Both the position numbers and the translations under genes were made by a program. Of a stretch of DNA of 64,000 nt, positions 25,025 to 34,539 are shown in pieces (the first letter of the stretch is position 1; every line of letters starts with the position of its first letter). The notes beneath the pieces were generated by a model. That model did no database searches, had not been told where the DNA came from, and saw only the letters and a program-made list of their open reading frames with translations. The DNA comes from Winogradskyella schleiferi (GTDB lineage: Bacteria > Bacteroidota > Bacteroidia > Flavobacteriales > Flavobacteriaceae). The DNA lies in contig NZ_CP053351.1 of the NCBI RefSeq assembly GCF_013394655.1, positions 1,550,001 to 1,614,000 on the forward strand, read 5' to 3'.

Positions 25025-27481
25025 TTACAACTGTTCATTCTCAAGCAACTGATCTAAAGCCGCTAAATCTGGTACTAAAACTTGGCGTGCCTTACTGCCT
25101 TCAAAATTACCAACAATTCCGGCCGCTTCTAATTGATCGATAATTCTACCAGCTCTGTTGTAACCTAATTTTAGTTTTCGTTGTAATAAAGATGCCGAGC
25201 CTTGTTGTGCAGTAACAATAAGTTCTGCAGCATCCCTAAAGAGTTTATCTCTGTCGGATATGTCTACATCAAGATTTGTGCCACCTTCTTCGCCAACATA
25301 TTCTGGCAATAAATGTGCATCTGGATATGCTTTTTGTGAACCAATAAATTCAGTTATTCTTTCAACTTCAGGAGTGTCCACAAAGGCACATTGTATTCTT
25401 ATAAGTTCGTTACCTTGAGTGTATAACATGTCACCACGTCCAATTAATTGATCCGCTCCGCCGCCATCTAAAATGGTACGTGAATCTATTTTGCTTGTTA
25501 CCCTAAATGCGATCCGAGCAGGGAAATTGGCTTTGATAATACCTGTGATGACGTTTACAGAAGGGCGTTGCGTCGCAATAATTAAATGAATTCCTATGGC
25601 TCGTGCTAATTGGGCTAATCTTGCAATTGGAGTTTCAACTTCTTTTCCAGCCGTCATAATTAAATCGGCAAACTCATCAACCACCAAAACTATGTAAGGT
25701 AAAAAGGCGTGACCATCATTTGGATTGAGCTTTCTGGCTTTAAATTTAGCGTTGTATTCTGCAATATTTCTACAAAATGCATTTTTAAGCATTTCGTAAC
25801 GGTTATCCATTTCAATACAAAGTGAGTTCAGCGTGTTGATAACCTTAGTGTTATCCGTTATAATCGCATCTTCACTATCAGGCAGTTTTGCTAAATAATG
25901 TCGTTCTATTTTATTGAAAAGCGTAAGTTCTACTTTTTTAGGATCGACCAATACAAATTTTACTTCAGCAGGATGCTTTTTATATAACAAGGATGTCAAT
26001 ACAGCGTTCAAACCTACAGATTTACCTTGACCTGTGGCACCTGCCATAAGCATATGCGGCATTTTGGCCAAATCGACCACAAAGGTTTCGTTGCTTATAG
26101 TCTTACCAAAAGCAATTGGTAATTGCATGTCCGATTTTTGAAATTTTTGCGAGGCAATAACGGAACGCATAGAGACAATAGTCGAATTTTTATTGGGCAC
26201 CTCAATACCAATTGTTCCTTTTCCTGGAATAGGCGCAATGATTCTAATTCCTAATGCGGCTAAGGATAAAGCAATATCATCTTCTAAATTCTTGATTTTT
26301 GAAATTCGGATTCCAGCATCCGGCACAATCTCATATAAGGTAACCGTTGGTCCAATTGTGGCTTTAATGCTGGTAATACCAATTTTATAATTACTTAAGG
26401 TTTCAACGATTCGGTTTTTATTTTCTTCAAGCTCTTCTTGGTCAATGGAAATTCCTTCATTATCATATTTTTTTAATAAATCTAAGGTCGGGAATTGATA
26501 TTTACCTAGTTCGAGTGTAGGATCAAATTGCCCAAAATCTTCAACTAATTTATCGGCTAAATTATCGGATTCAGATTTCTCTTCCTCAACTGTTTCAACC
26601 TCCATAGTTAATTCTGGTTCGTCAACCGTTTCTTCCTCAGGTTTTTCTGTAACTTCCATTTTTAGCTTTTCAGCCTTAACTTCTGTTTTTGAATTTGGTT
26701 TAGAATGATTGCTAATGGTTGGTTCGGTCTCTCCCAAAGGCATCTCAAAGGCAGATTTAATAGCTTCTGCCTCTTCTGTTAGACTGTTGTCTAAAATCGC
26801 TGTTGGCTCGGTCGAAGTGTTTTCGGATTGTAAATCTTCTTTTATAGATTTTTTTGCGCGTTTAAAACTATTGACAAACGTAGCTCCTGTAACCTTGAAT
26901 CGAATAGCCAAATAAGCAATCAGTCCAAAAATCAATAGTAGGATAGTGCCGGCTTTGCCTACATAATCTTGAAAGAACTGATTCATCTCAAAACCAATAG
27001 TGCCGCCAAGTAAATCGTATTTATGCGTGAAAAATCCAAAAAGAATGGATAACCAGATGACAATAAGTGTTCCCCAAATCCAATGTTTTCTTAGCTTTAC
27101 TTTATTTAAATTTAAAGTGACATAAACACCAGAGAGAAATAATAAACCTGCAAATATAAATGACGGTAAACCAAAGCCTTTGATGATAAAGAATTCACTT
27201 ACCCAAGCACCAAGTTGACTTGCCCAGTTTTTATATTCATCGGAACGTTCCGGGAAATTATTGAGCACACTTTGATCTTCCTTGCCTGTAAAAACAAAAG
27301 ACAGGAAAGAGATAAAAAGTAATACGCCAACCATAATAAGGAAACTTCCAAAAATGAGTTTTTGTTGGCTAGAAAGTTTAAACGAAGGCTTTTTTAATGT
27401 CGTTTTAGCTTTTGGCTTCGCCTTAGTTTTGGTTTTTCCTGCCTTGCCGGCAGGCTGGTTTTTTGTTGCTTTTTTTGCCAT
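25025..27481 (-). CDS. ftsK: DNA translocase FtsK
   Basis: A septum-located ATP-driven DNA pump that clears and resolves chromosome termini at division, 818 residues. Lysine/alanine-rich N-terminus, four to five membrane helices (about 40-200), an acidic linker (about 215-330), then the FtsK alpha/beta motor with Walker A GATGQGKSVGLNAVL (about residue 480), Walker B-type VLVVDEFADL (about 620) and IATQRPSVNVITG. A C-terminal gamma winged-helix domain (ASLLQRKLKLGYNRAGRIIDQL) recognises polar guide sequences (KOPS) in other bacteria. The N-terminal NQPAGKAGKTK stretch is encoded by a GC-rich palindromic repeat that looks inserted. First gene of the run ftsK-lolA-lptF/G-ribB. Confidence 0.94.
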   Translation of the reverse strand: MAKKATKNQPAGKAGKTKTKAKPKAKTTLKKPSFKLSSQQKLIFGSFLIMVGVLLFISFLSFVFTGKEDQSVLNNFPERSDEYKNWASQLGAWVSEFFIIKGFGLPSFIFAGLLFLSGVYVTLNLNKVKLRKHWIWGTLIVIWLSILFGFFTHKYDLLGGTIGFEMNQFFQDYVGKAGTILLLIFGLIAYLAIRFKVTGATFVNSFKRAKKSIKEDLQSENTSTEPTAILDNSLTEEAEAIKSAFEMPLGETEPTISNHSKPNSKTEVKAEKLKMEVTEKPEEETVDEPELTMEVETVEEEKSESDNLADKLVEDFGQFDPTLELGKYQFPTLDLLKKYDNEGISIDQEELEENKNRIVETLSNYKIGITSIKATIGPTVTLYEIVPDAGIRISKIKNLEDDIALSLAALGIRIIAPIPGKGTIGIEVPNKNSTIVSMRSVIASQKFQKSDMQLPIAFGKTISNETFVVDLAKMPHMLMAGATGQGKSVGLNAVLTSLLYKKHPAEVKFVLVDPKKVELTLFNKIERHYLAKLPDSEDAIITDNTKVINTLNSLCIEMDNRYEMLKNAFCRNIAEYNAKFKARKLNPNDGHAFLPYIVLVVDEFADLIMTAGKEVETPIARLAQLARAIGIHLIIATQRPSVNVITGIIKANFPARIAFRVTSKIDSRTILDGGGADQLIGRGDMLYTQGNELIRIQCAFVDTPEVERITEFIGSQKAYPDAHLLPEYVGEEGGTNLDVDISDRDKLFRDAAELIVTAQQGSASLLQRKLKLGYNRAGRIIDQLEAAGIVGNFEGSKARQVLVPDLAALDQLLENEQL

Positions 27482-27535
27482 ATTATGCCGAATTTAATTC
27501 GGTAACCAATCCACGCCTGCCTGTCGGCAGACAGG
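27438..27535. repeat. Two GC-rich palindromic repeat copies around the ftsK start
   Basis: CCTGCCTTGCCGGCAGG (27438-27454) lies inside the ftsK coding start and a related 20-base copy, CCTGCCTGTCGGCAGACAGG (27516-27535), lies just upstream of the gene. Both are strongly GC-rich against an AT-rich background and form hairpins. Such small palindromes are dispersed in some flavobacterial genomes (from memory). A separate small palindrome, CCGAATT/AATTCGG, lies between them at 27489-27503. Confidence 0.6.
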
Positions 27536-27551
27536 AAAGTGGGAATCTCTT

Positions 27552-28325
27552 TTATTTGTAATCTATCACTTTTTTAGATAAACCATTAACATAATGGGTT
27601 ATCATTTTGTTAGGTATCACTAGCGTATCGCCCGTAAAGCCATTAATATCAGTATAACTAATATTATAATTATAAAACTTTAAATATTGACTTGCTAATG
27701 GTAAATACGACCAATGCCATTTTTCTAAATCATAGCCTTTTCTACCATCTTCTTTGGTCGTATAAGCTTGATAAAAACCGAATTTATTAGCATTATTTGT
27801 TAGCCATTGATATTCTTGCTGTCCTTTTCCGCTGCTAAAATACGAATTGTTTAAACTATTTAAATCCATATCTGTTCCCCAATGATGTCTCGATGTGGAA
27901 GGCATAGAACTAAATTCCAAAATCTTTTTCGAGCGTGCAATGGGTTCTAAGTTGCTATACGCATTCCATTTACGTTCCCAAATAGCTTTTTGTTCATCAA
28001 AATTTCGAGTTCCTGAAACTATTTTAAGCGAAACATCCGCTTTATTTGCAGCTTCTAACATCGTTGTAAAAGCGTTATAAACTTCATTGTCCAAATACAA
28101 GGTTTTTGACGAATGAACTGATTTTACTTTCGTAAATCTAGTATCGTCTTTATAACTAAACTTACCCAAAACAAAAGTTTTAGCCTTATTATAATCTTCA
28201 GCATTTTTAATCTTCATTTGACCTAAACGACCATTGATTTTAAGAACGTGATTGACTGATTTTACTTGCTTTTCACAACCAAAACTTAATAATGAAAGCA
28301 TAGATAGCACGATAAGTTGCTTCAT
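27552..28325 (-). CDS. M15-family D-alanyl-D-alanine carboxypeptidase (VanY-like) lipoprotein
   Basis: A zinc peptidase that trims the D-Ala terminus of peptidoglycan stem peptides, anchored as a lipoprotein. From Met at 28325 there are 257 residues with a lipobox LSFGC (Cys17); the frame extends 16 codons further upstream, but the signal peptide decides the start. The zinc motif SRHHWGTDMDL supplies His and Asp ligands and the later EKWHWSY the second His, as in VanY/LdcB enzymes. ATRNFDEQ-like SGTRNFDEQKAIW corresponds to the substrate-binding loop. Acts in the periplasm. It lies upstream of ftsK on the same strand but is separated by the palindromic repeat. Confidence 0.88.
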   Translation of the reverse strand: MKQLIVLSMLSLLSFGCEKQVKSVNHVLKINGRLGQMKIKNAEDYNKAKTFVLGKFSYKDDTRFTKVKSVHSSKTLYLDNEVYNAFTTMLEAANKADVSLKIVSGTRNFDEQKAIWERKWNAYSNLEPIARSKKILEFSSMPSTSRHHWGTDMDLNSLNNSYFSSGKGQQEYQWLTNNANKFGFYQAYTTKEDGRKGYDLEKWHWSYLPLASQYLKFYNYNISYTDINGFTGDTLVIPNKMITHYVNGLSKKVIDYK

Positions 28326-28458
28326 ATTATGTCTTGAAAAGGATTGTAAAATTAGAATTGAACAAAAATACAAATTAGTAACGTTTATCCTAGTGGTTTT
28401 GGTATAGAAACGAAGATTAAATCCATTTGAAAATGTTGGTTAAAAGTTCTAAAGAAAA

Positions 28459-28827
28459 CTAACTAAATTTCGGGATATAAATAATACCAGCAACAATTAC
28501 AGCAATCACTGAAGCAATAAAAACAGCACCAGCAGCAACATCCTTTATGAGTCCTATTTTTATATGGTACTCAGGATGAATAAAATTGGCTATATGTTCG
28601 ACAGCCGTATTCATAGCTTCTAAGCTCATTACCAAACCTATCATTGTAAGTTGTACAAGCCATTCGTTGGTTGAAATTTCAAAATAAAAGCCAGCAATTG
28701 TAACTGCAATCGCTATAAACAATTGTACTTGTATACTGGCTTCTGTTTTAATGAGTAGAAGCATGCCCTTATAAGCAAAGCCTACGCTTTTGAGTCTGTT
28801 AATGAGGAAGGAATCTTTTTTTTGCAT
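28459..28827 (-). CDS. dgkA: Diacylglycerol kinase / undecaprenol kinase family (DgkA)
   Basis: A small integral membrane kinase, 122 residues, the usual length. The N-terminal amphipathic part (RLKSVGFAYKGMLLLIKTEASIQ) is followed by three membrane helices. The signature EAMNTAVEHIANF and KDVAAGAV segments contain the acidic and lysine residues used for ATP and lipid phosphorylation. Gram-negative forms recycle diacylglycerol; Gram-positive forms phosphorylate undecaprenol. Which applies here cannot be decided from sequence. It sits between tpx and the carboxypeptidase, all on the minus strand, with 130-bp gaps on each side that hold no further gene. Confidence 0.9.
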   Translation of the reverse strand: MQKKDSFLINRLKSVGFAYKGMLLLIKTEASIQVQLFIAIAVTIAGFYFEISTNEWLVQLTMIGLVMSLEAMNTAVEHIANFIHPEYHIKIGLIKDVAAGAVFIASVIAVIVAGIIYIPKFS

Positions 28828-28956
28828 GTATTCTGAAATTTGTTCAGAATCTGGTTTAGTTCTTTTCGAATATTATTTCAAAGCATCAATAACTATTTAT
28901 AATTAATTAAAAAGCTATTTCAAAACCTCTAAGGATGCTTTGTGATTCAATAAATA

Positions 28957-29457
28957 TCATTTCAATGCATCTAAAGCTGCCTTGTAATTCGGTTCATCCT
29001 TTATTTCTTGAACTTGTTCAGTGTGTAGAATTGTGCCATCTTTATCAATGACGACAATGCAACGCGATAATAAGGTTTCCAAAGGACCAGTTTTAAAAGT
29101 TAAACCGTAATCTTTTCCGAAGTTACCCGTTTTAAAATCTGAAAGGCTTTCTACATTGTCCAATCCTTCTGCACCACAAAAACGATTTAATGCAAAAGGT
29201 AGGTCTTTTGAGATACACAGTACTTTAGTATTATCTAATTGTGTTGCCTTTTCGTTAAAAGTCCTTACCGATGTTGCACAAGTACCAGTATCTATACTCG
29301 GAAAGATATTTAGAATCAATCGATTTCCTTCGTAATCTGATATTGATTTACTTGATAAGTCGGTTGCTGTGAGTTTAAAATCTGGAGCTTTGTTCCCAGC
29401 AGATGGTAAACTTCCTGTAGTTTCTATTGGATCTCCTCCTAATGTTATATGAGCCAT
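28957..29457 (-). CDS. tpx: Thiol peroxidase Tpx (atypical 2-Cys peroxiredoxin)
   Basis: A thioredoxin-dependent peroxidase that reduces hydrogen and alkyl hydroperoxides, 166 residues, the normal length. Peroxidatic Cys60 is in PSIDTGTCATSVR, and resolving Cys94 is in NRFCGAEGL, which form the intramolecular disulfide of the Tpx subgroup. A third cysteine (Cys81) lies in VLCISKDLPFA, where Tpx proteins often have another residue or a Cys. The N-terminal beta hairpin (ITLGGDPIETTGSLP) is the family hallmark. Cytoplasmic or periplasmic location is unclear, but no signal peptide is visible. Single gene, minus strand; its 5' region faces the promoter region of 29759. Confidence 0.95.
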   Translation of the reverse strand: MAHITLGGDPIETTGSLPSAGNKAPDFKLTATDLSSKSISDYEGNRLILNIFPSIDTGTCATSVRTFNEKATQLDNTKVLCISKDLPFALNRFCGAEGLDNVESLSDFKTGNFGKDYGLTFKTGPLETLLSRCIVVIDKDGTILHTEQVQEIKDEPNYKAALDALK

Positions 29458-29589
29458 TTTTATAAGTTTTTATGTGAATGTTAAAAATAGTAACTTTCAG
29501 GCGTATTTTTACTAAAGAAAGTATAATATTTGAAATTAATAATTTTAAAGAAATAGGGTTTTAAATATTTATAATTCAGTCTTTTAGAA

Positions 29590-29597
29590 TATATTTG
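29590..29597 (+). promoter_or_regulatory. Candidate -7 box (TATATTTG) for the gene at 29759
   Basis: TATATTTG fits the Bacteroidota TAnnTTTG element. It would give a 5' leader of about 155 bases before the ATG at 29759. Within the leader CGTTTG and CAAACG (about 29635-29661) can pair in a small hairpin. No clear TTTG -33 partner at 19-21 bp was seen. The 301-bp gap 29458-29758 otherwise shows no gene. Confidence 0.4.
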
Positions 29598-29758
29598 TAT
29601 TAGTATTTACAACATTTAAACGAAGTTATAGGTCGTTTGAGCAATATATTGAGTACAAACGGTCAAAAAAATTACCTTCACGCGTTAAAGCTATTAATCA
29701 ACATCAAATTATTTTTTCGGCAAACTCTCAATTTGCCACTACAAAAAAACCACTTTTT

Positions 29759-30472
29759 ATGAAATTTAAAATACGAAAGTCCAAGATTCTTCGTAATCTT
29801 TTTATTGCCATTGGACTATTATCTTTAGCGAATTTATTTTCTGTTTATTTACTTTTCAATACTTCAGGAATGGAGGACAAGGTTACCAGATTGCTGGTTA
29901 AACTTTTCAATGTGAATTTAGAAGCCAATTTGCCAACTTTTTTTTCGTCTTTGGTTTTACTTGCCGATGCAATTTTATTGGCATTAATTGCTTATGGTAA
30001 TAGAGCTATTGGCGGACGGTTTTGGCATTGGATAGGCTTATCCTTAATATTTGTATTTATTTCTTTAGATGAAATGATTCAAATTCATGAACAACTTAGA
30101 GCTCCGATGGAAGCTCTTTTTAACACCTCTGGCTTACTCTATTTTGCATGGTTTATCCCGTATATGGCGATTGTCGTTATTCTAGGTGTAGCCTATTTTA
30201 AATTTATGATGAGCTTGCCAAGAAAGATATTAAAGCTTTTTATTTTGGCAGGTGTGATTTTTGTTGCAGGTGCTGTCGGTATGGAGATGCTTGGGGGAAT
30301 GCATGCGGAAGTGTATAACGAAAAAACGTTGACATATGCTTTAATGTATAGTTTTGAGGAGTTTCTTGAAATGTCTGGAGCTGCACTTTTCTTTTATGCG
30401 TTAATTTCATTCATAAAAATGAAATTCAAAACAACGATACAGTTTAGTTTCGCTACAAAGGAACCTATATAA
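29759..30472 (+). CDS. Multi-pass membrane protein of unknown function
   Basis: A 237-residue integral membrane protein with about six hydrophobic segments (near residues 12-35, 60-80, 88-105, 125-148, 160-178, 200-220). Conserved-looking polar positions sit in or near helices: SLDEMIQIHEQ after the third segment and SFEEFLEMSGAALFFYAL in the last, plus GMEMLGGMHAE. Acidic and His residues of this kind occur in metal- or proton-coupled membrane proteins, but I recognise no family and make no assignment. A strong bidirectional terminator separates it from pheT. It stands alone on the plus strand between minus-strand housekeeping genes. Confidence 0.8.
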   Translation: MKFKIRKSKILRNLFIAIGLLSLANLFSVYLLFNTSGMEDKVTRLLVKLFNVNLEANLPTFFSSLVLLADAILLALIAYGNRAIGGRFWHWIGLSLIFVFISLDEMIQIHEQLRAPMEALFNTSGLLYFAWFIPYMAIVVILGVAYFKFMMSLPRKILKLFILAGVIFVAGAVGMEMLGGMHAEVYNEKTLTYALMYSFEEFLEMSGAALFFYALISFIKMKFKTTIQFSFATKEPI

Positions 30473-30502
30473 GGTTGGATTATTAATCTCATATTAAAAA
30501 TA

Positions 30503-30536
30503 AAAAAGCCCTGAATTATTAACTTCAGGGCTTTTT
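30503..30536. terminator. Bidirectional rho-independent terminator
   Basis: A 13-bp perfect stem (AAAAAGCCCTGAA / TTCAGGGCTTTTT) with an 8-base loop and T-runs on both strands, placed between the convergent genes ending at 30472 and 30556. Confidence 0.92.
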
Positions 30537-30555
30537 CTATATTCGAAAGAATTTA

Positions 30556-32982
30556 TTAACGTAATTCAGCTCCAAGTTTAGTCTCAAAATTAGATTGAAG
30601 TTTAGACATTATTTTGTCTATCTGTTTATCGTTTAAGGTTTTGTGTTCATCTTGAAGAATAAAGCTTACAGCATAACTCTTTTTGCCAACAGGTAAATTT
30701 TTGCCTTCGTAAACATCAAATAGATTGACGCTTTTCAGCAATTGCTTTTCGGTTTGTTTGGCTATGGTATTGATATCTTCAAACGTAACTTGGTCATCTA
30801 AAAGCAAAGCGAAATCGCGTCTCACTTCTGGATATTTAGAAATGGCACTAAACTTAATTTTGTTATGTTTCGCCATGTCCAGTACGTTGTCCCAATTGAA
30901 ATCAGCAAATAATACATTTTGGGAAATTCCAAAATGCTTTAATACTGATTTTTTAACCAAACCAAAATCAACTATTTTTTTCTTTCCTATGGATAGACTC
31001 ATCCCTTCGCTAAACACGTCAGATTTAATGGGTGCAGATTTTAACTTTGTTAAGCCTAATCGTTCTAAAACGGCTTCCACAGTACCTTTCAAATAAAAGA
31101 AATCACTTGGACTGGAAGCAGTATTCCAGCGGTCTTCAGATTTATTCCCTGTTACAAAAAGCGACAAATGCTTAAGTTCTTCTCGTACTTCTGAATATTG
31201 GTGGTACGTTTTTCCGAATTCGAACAATTTTAAATCATCTCGTTTTCGATTGATATTATGTGCAACAGCCTCTAATCCTGAGAATAACAATGATTGGCGC
31301 ATTACTTCCAAATCGTTGCTCAACGGATTCAGCATTTTTACATTATGGTCTTCATTTAAGTCTTCACTTAACTCCACGTATTTAGGTGTGGTTAAGGAAT
31401 TTGCCATAATTTCAAAGAACCCTTGAGATACCAATTGATTTCCGATAATGTTCTGAAGCTTATAATCTTCAAATCGTGATGAATTGGAAATAGAGGCATT
31501 CAACTTAGTCGTTGTGGCTATATTATTGTATCCGTAAACTCTCAAGATTTCTTCAATAATATCTGCTTCACGTTGGACATCATTTCTGTATGCAGGTACA
31601 GTTAAACCTAATCCTGCTTCAGTAACATTATTTACTTTGATTTCTAAAGACGTTAAGATACTTTTTATAGTTTCCTTCGGGATTTCCTCACCAATTAATT
31701 TTTTAGCATTGTCGAAACTTAACCGAACTTCAAAGTCCTTTATCTTTTTTGGGTAAGCATCAACGATATCACTTGTGATTTCACCTCCAGCGATGTCAAG
31801 AATCAATAGCGCAGCGCGCTTTAAAGCATACTCAGTGAGATTAGGGTCAATGCCTCTTTCAAATCTAAAAGATGAATCGGTATTTAACCCATGACGTTTT
31901 GCAGTTTTTCTTACACTCACAGGATTAAAATAGGCACTTTCCAAGAAAATGCGAGTCGTGTTTTCCGTAACGCCAGAATCAATGCCGCCAAAAACACCCG
32001 CAATACACATTGGTTTTTTAGAATCGCAAATCATTAAATCATCTTCATGCAATTCACGTTCAATACCATCTAAGGTTGTAAATTTTGTACCAGCTTTGCA
32101 GGTTTTAACAACAATTTTTCGGTCTGTAATTTTATCTGCATCAAATGCATGTAAAGGTTGTCCTAACTCATGTAGTACGTAATTTGTGATATCAACTAGG
32201 TTGTTAATAGGAGATAAGCCAATGGATTTTAGGCGATGTTGTAACCAAGCCGGAGATGTTTCTACCTTTACGCCAGAAATGGTAACACCACAATAGCGAG
32301 GTGCTTTCTCATAATCCTTGACATCAACATCAACTTTAAGTGCTCTGGCATCCACATGGTAAGAACTAACTGAAGGCGTAATAAGCTCCAAAGAAATTTC
32401 CTTCTGCAACAAGCCGGCTTTAAGATCTCGGGCTACACCATAATGACTCATAGCATCTGCTCGGTTAGGCGTTAAGCCGATTTCAAAAACTTGATCGGTT
32501 TCAACTTTAAAAAGATCGGCTGCAAGTGTACCTACTTTTATTTCAGAATCTAAAACCATAATACCATCGTGCGATTCGCCAAGACCTAATTCGTCTTCAG
32601 CGCAAATCATACCGTGACTTTCTTCGCCTCGAATTTTACCTTTTTTAATTGTCCAAGTTTCACCTTCTAGTGTGTAAAGTGTAGTTCCAATGGTTGCTAC
32701 AGGTACTTTTTGTCCAGAAGCCACATTGGGTGCACCACAAACAATTTGTAACGGCACTTCTTCACCAATATCAACAGTGGTTACTTTAAGTCGGTCTGCA
32801 TTTTGGTGTTGCTCACAGGTTAAAACTTCGCCAACAACAATACCGTTTAATCCGCCTTTTACAGATTCGTAAGTCTCAATGCCTTCTATTTCCAAACCAA
32901 GATCAGTAAGTAATTCGCCAGTTTTTTCAGCGTCCCAATCGGTTTTTATAAACTGTTTTAGCCAGTTGTATGATATTTTCAT
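30556..32982 (-). CDS. pheT: Phenylalanyl-tRNA synthetase beta subunit
   Basis: The large subunit of the heterotetrameric (alpha-beta)2 enzyme that charges tRNA-Phe; 808 residues, full length. Order of domains: N-terminal MKISYNWLKQFI, an OB-fold tRNA-binding domain (GIVVGEVLTCEQHQNADRL onward, about 42-150), the B3/B4 editing region (ARYCGVTISGV-like, with LVDITNYVLHELGQPLHAFD), the B5 domain, the catalytic-like core (FRFERGIDPN), and the C-terminal FDX-ACB anticodon-binding domain (SKYPEVRRDFALLLDD, about 715-808). Cytoplasmic. pheS is not in the window, as is common in Bacteroidota where pheS and pheT are unlinked. Confidence 0.96.
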   Translation of the reverse strand: MKISYNWLKQFIKTDWDAEKTGELLTDLGLEIEGIETYESVKGGLNGIVVGEVLTCEQHQNADRLKVTTVDIGEEVPLQIVCGAPNVASGQKVPVATIGTTLYTLEGETWTIKKGKIRGEESHGMICAEDELGLGESHDGIMVLDSEIKVGTLAADLFKVETDQVFEIGLTPNRADAMSHYGVARDLKAGLLQKEISLELITPSVSSYHVDARALKVDVDVKDYEKAPRYCGVTISGVKVETSPAWLQHRLKSIGLSPINNLVDITNYVLHELGQPLHAFDADKITDRKIVVKTCKAGTKFTTLDGIERELHEDDLMICDSKKPMCIAGVFGGIDSGVTENTTRIFLESAYFNPVSVRKTAKRHGLNTDSSFRFERGIDPNLTEYALKRAALLILDIAGGEITSDIVDAYPKKIKDFEVRLSFDNAKKLIGEEIPKETIKSILTSLEIKVNNVTEAGLGLTVPAYRNDVQREADIIEEILRVYGYNNIATTTKLNASISNSSRFEDYKLQNIIGNQLVSQGFFEIMANSLTTPKYVELSEDLNEDHNVKMLNPLSNDLEVMRQSLLFSGLEAVAHNINRKRDDLKLFEFGKTYHQYSEVREELKHLSLFVTGNKSEDRWNTASSPSDFFYLKGTVEAVLERLGLTKLKSAPIKSDVFSEGMSLSIGKKKIVDFGLVKKSVLKHFGISQNVLFADFNWDNVLDMAKHNKIKFSAISKYPEVRRDFALLLDDQVTFEDINTIAKQTEKQLLKSVNLFDVYEGKNLPVGKKSYAVSFILQDEHKTLNDKQIDKIMSKLQSNFETKLGAELR

Positions 32983-33185
32983 TTGTCAATTTAATCAAGG
33001 TGCAAAGATAGTAATAGTTGATTCGTAATGAAACGTGAAGGAATAAAATTTAGAATAGATTTTTAGTCTGTAATTTTCGGAACTTTAAGCGACCAAAACA
33101 ATGAATTTGGGTGTTTTTAGGTTTTTATGGCTTAAAATCATTCGAATTAACGAATTTTGATGAAAACTAAAAGTCTATTCCAATT

Positions 33186-34415
33186 ATGCGAAATTTAATT
33201 ATAGGTCTTGTTGCTCTAATATTATGCTCTTGCAAAGGTGAAACCAAAACCGAAGTTTTAAATGAAAAAGTACTAAAAACGGGAATGTATAGAGCAGTCT
33301 TACAAGTACAGGACAATGAAAAATTGCCATTTGTTTTTGAGGTAAAATCGCCAAAGGAATTATACATTTATAATGCTGAAGAAGTTATTGAAGTTGACGA
33401 AATCCAATACAGAAATGATTCTGTTTTCATTAAGACACCAGTGTTTGAAGGTTATATTGCTGCAAAATTTGACAATGATAATCTAGAAGGCAGTTATATA
33501 AAAGAAAGTTTAGGTAGAGTAGTGCCTTTTACTGCTGAATATAATGATGACCGTCGTTTTAAAATTAAATCGAAAGCAACGCAGAATGTTGATGAGATTT
33601 GGGAAACGGTGTTTAGTAAAGGGATTGATGGCGACGAATACATAGCCAAAGGGATATTTAAACAAAAAGGGGATAGCGTTACTGGGACATTTAGGACCAC
33701 TACAGGTGATTATCGTTTTCTTGAAGGTATTATGGATGGCAACCAAATGAAGCTTTCCACATTTGATGGTGCTCATGCTTTTTTGTTTACAGCGAAAGTA
33801 ACAGACTCGACAATGGACGGCCAATTCTATTCTGGAAACCATTGGAAAGAACCTTTTGTGGCCAAACATAATGAAGCTTATGAATTACCAAGTGCCAATG
33901 AGTTAACGTTTTTAAAGGACGATTATGATGGTTTGGAATTTTCATTTCCAGATGAAGATGGAAACATAATTTCGCTAAGTGATGAGCGTTATGATGATAA
34001 AGTAGTTATTGTGCAAATTATGGGCACTTGGTGTCCAAATTGCTTGGATGAAAGTAAATATTATGCCAAATTCTATGAAGCGAATAAAGATAAGGAATTT
34101 GAAATCGTTGCCTTGGCTTTCGAATATGCGGAAACTGAAGACAAAGCCTTCAAAAGTATTACTCGATTAAGAAAAAAACTAAATATTAGCTATCCTATTC
34201 TTTTAGCGCAATATGGAACATCTGATAAAGCTAAAGCCCAGGAAAAATTGCCGATGTTGAATCATGTCTTGTCTTATCCGACTTCAATTTTTATTGATAA
34301 AACTGGTAAAGTACGGAAGATTCACACAGGTTTCAATGGTCCTGCGACTGGAGAGAAGTATGAGGAGTTTAAGACGGAATTTGAAAAGTTTATCAATGCT
34401 TTGTTAGATGAGTGA
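33186..34415 (+). CDS. Thioredoxin-fold lipoprotein (TlpA/peroxiredoxin-like)
   Basis: A 409-residue envelope redox protein. The lipobox is LCSC (cysteine at residue 16). An N-terminal beta-rich domain of about 220 residues (TGMYRAVLQVQDNEKLPFVF ... FKQKGDSVTGTFRTTTGDYRF) appears to be the domain often found fused to such thioredoxins in Bacteroidota. A TlpA/AhpC-like thioredoxin domain follows (about 250-405) with the active site GTWCPNCLDE and the cis-proline segment SYPTSIFIDK. It likely reduces disulfides or peroxides in the periplasm; the substrate is unknown. Transcribed alone, divergent from pheT, with an AT-rich 200-bp leader region in between. Confidence 0.85.
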   Translation: MRNLIIGLVALILCSCKGETKTEVLNEKVLKTGMYRAVLQVQDNEKLPFVFEVKSPKELYIYNAEEVIEVDEIQYRNDSVFIKTPVFEGYIAAKFDNDNLEGSYIKESLGRVVPFTAEYNDDRRFKIKSKATQNVDEIWETVFSKGIDGDEYIAKGIFKQKGDSVTGTFRTTTGDYRFLEGIMDGNQMKLSTFDGAHAFLFTAKVTDSTMDGQFYSGNHWKEPFVAKHNEAYELPSANELTFLKDDYDGLEFSFPDEDGNIISLSDERYDDKVVIVQIMGTWCPNCLDESKYYAKFYEANKDKEFEIVALAFEYAETEDKAFKSITRLRKKLNISYPILLAQYGTSDKAKAQEKLPMLNHVLSYPTSIFIDKTGKVRKIHTGFNGPATGEKYEEFKTEFEKFINALLDE

Positions 34416-34539
34416 AGTCTTAGGACACATTCTAATGATGAAAGTATATTAAGTTTTTAGGGAAATTTGGGCTTTTGAATATATATGTACTTTAGTAATA
34501 ATTTAATGGGATTTTACTTGTTTTTTAGCACAGTACTTT

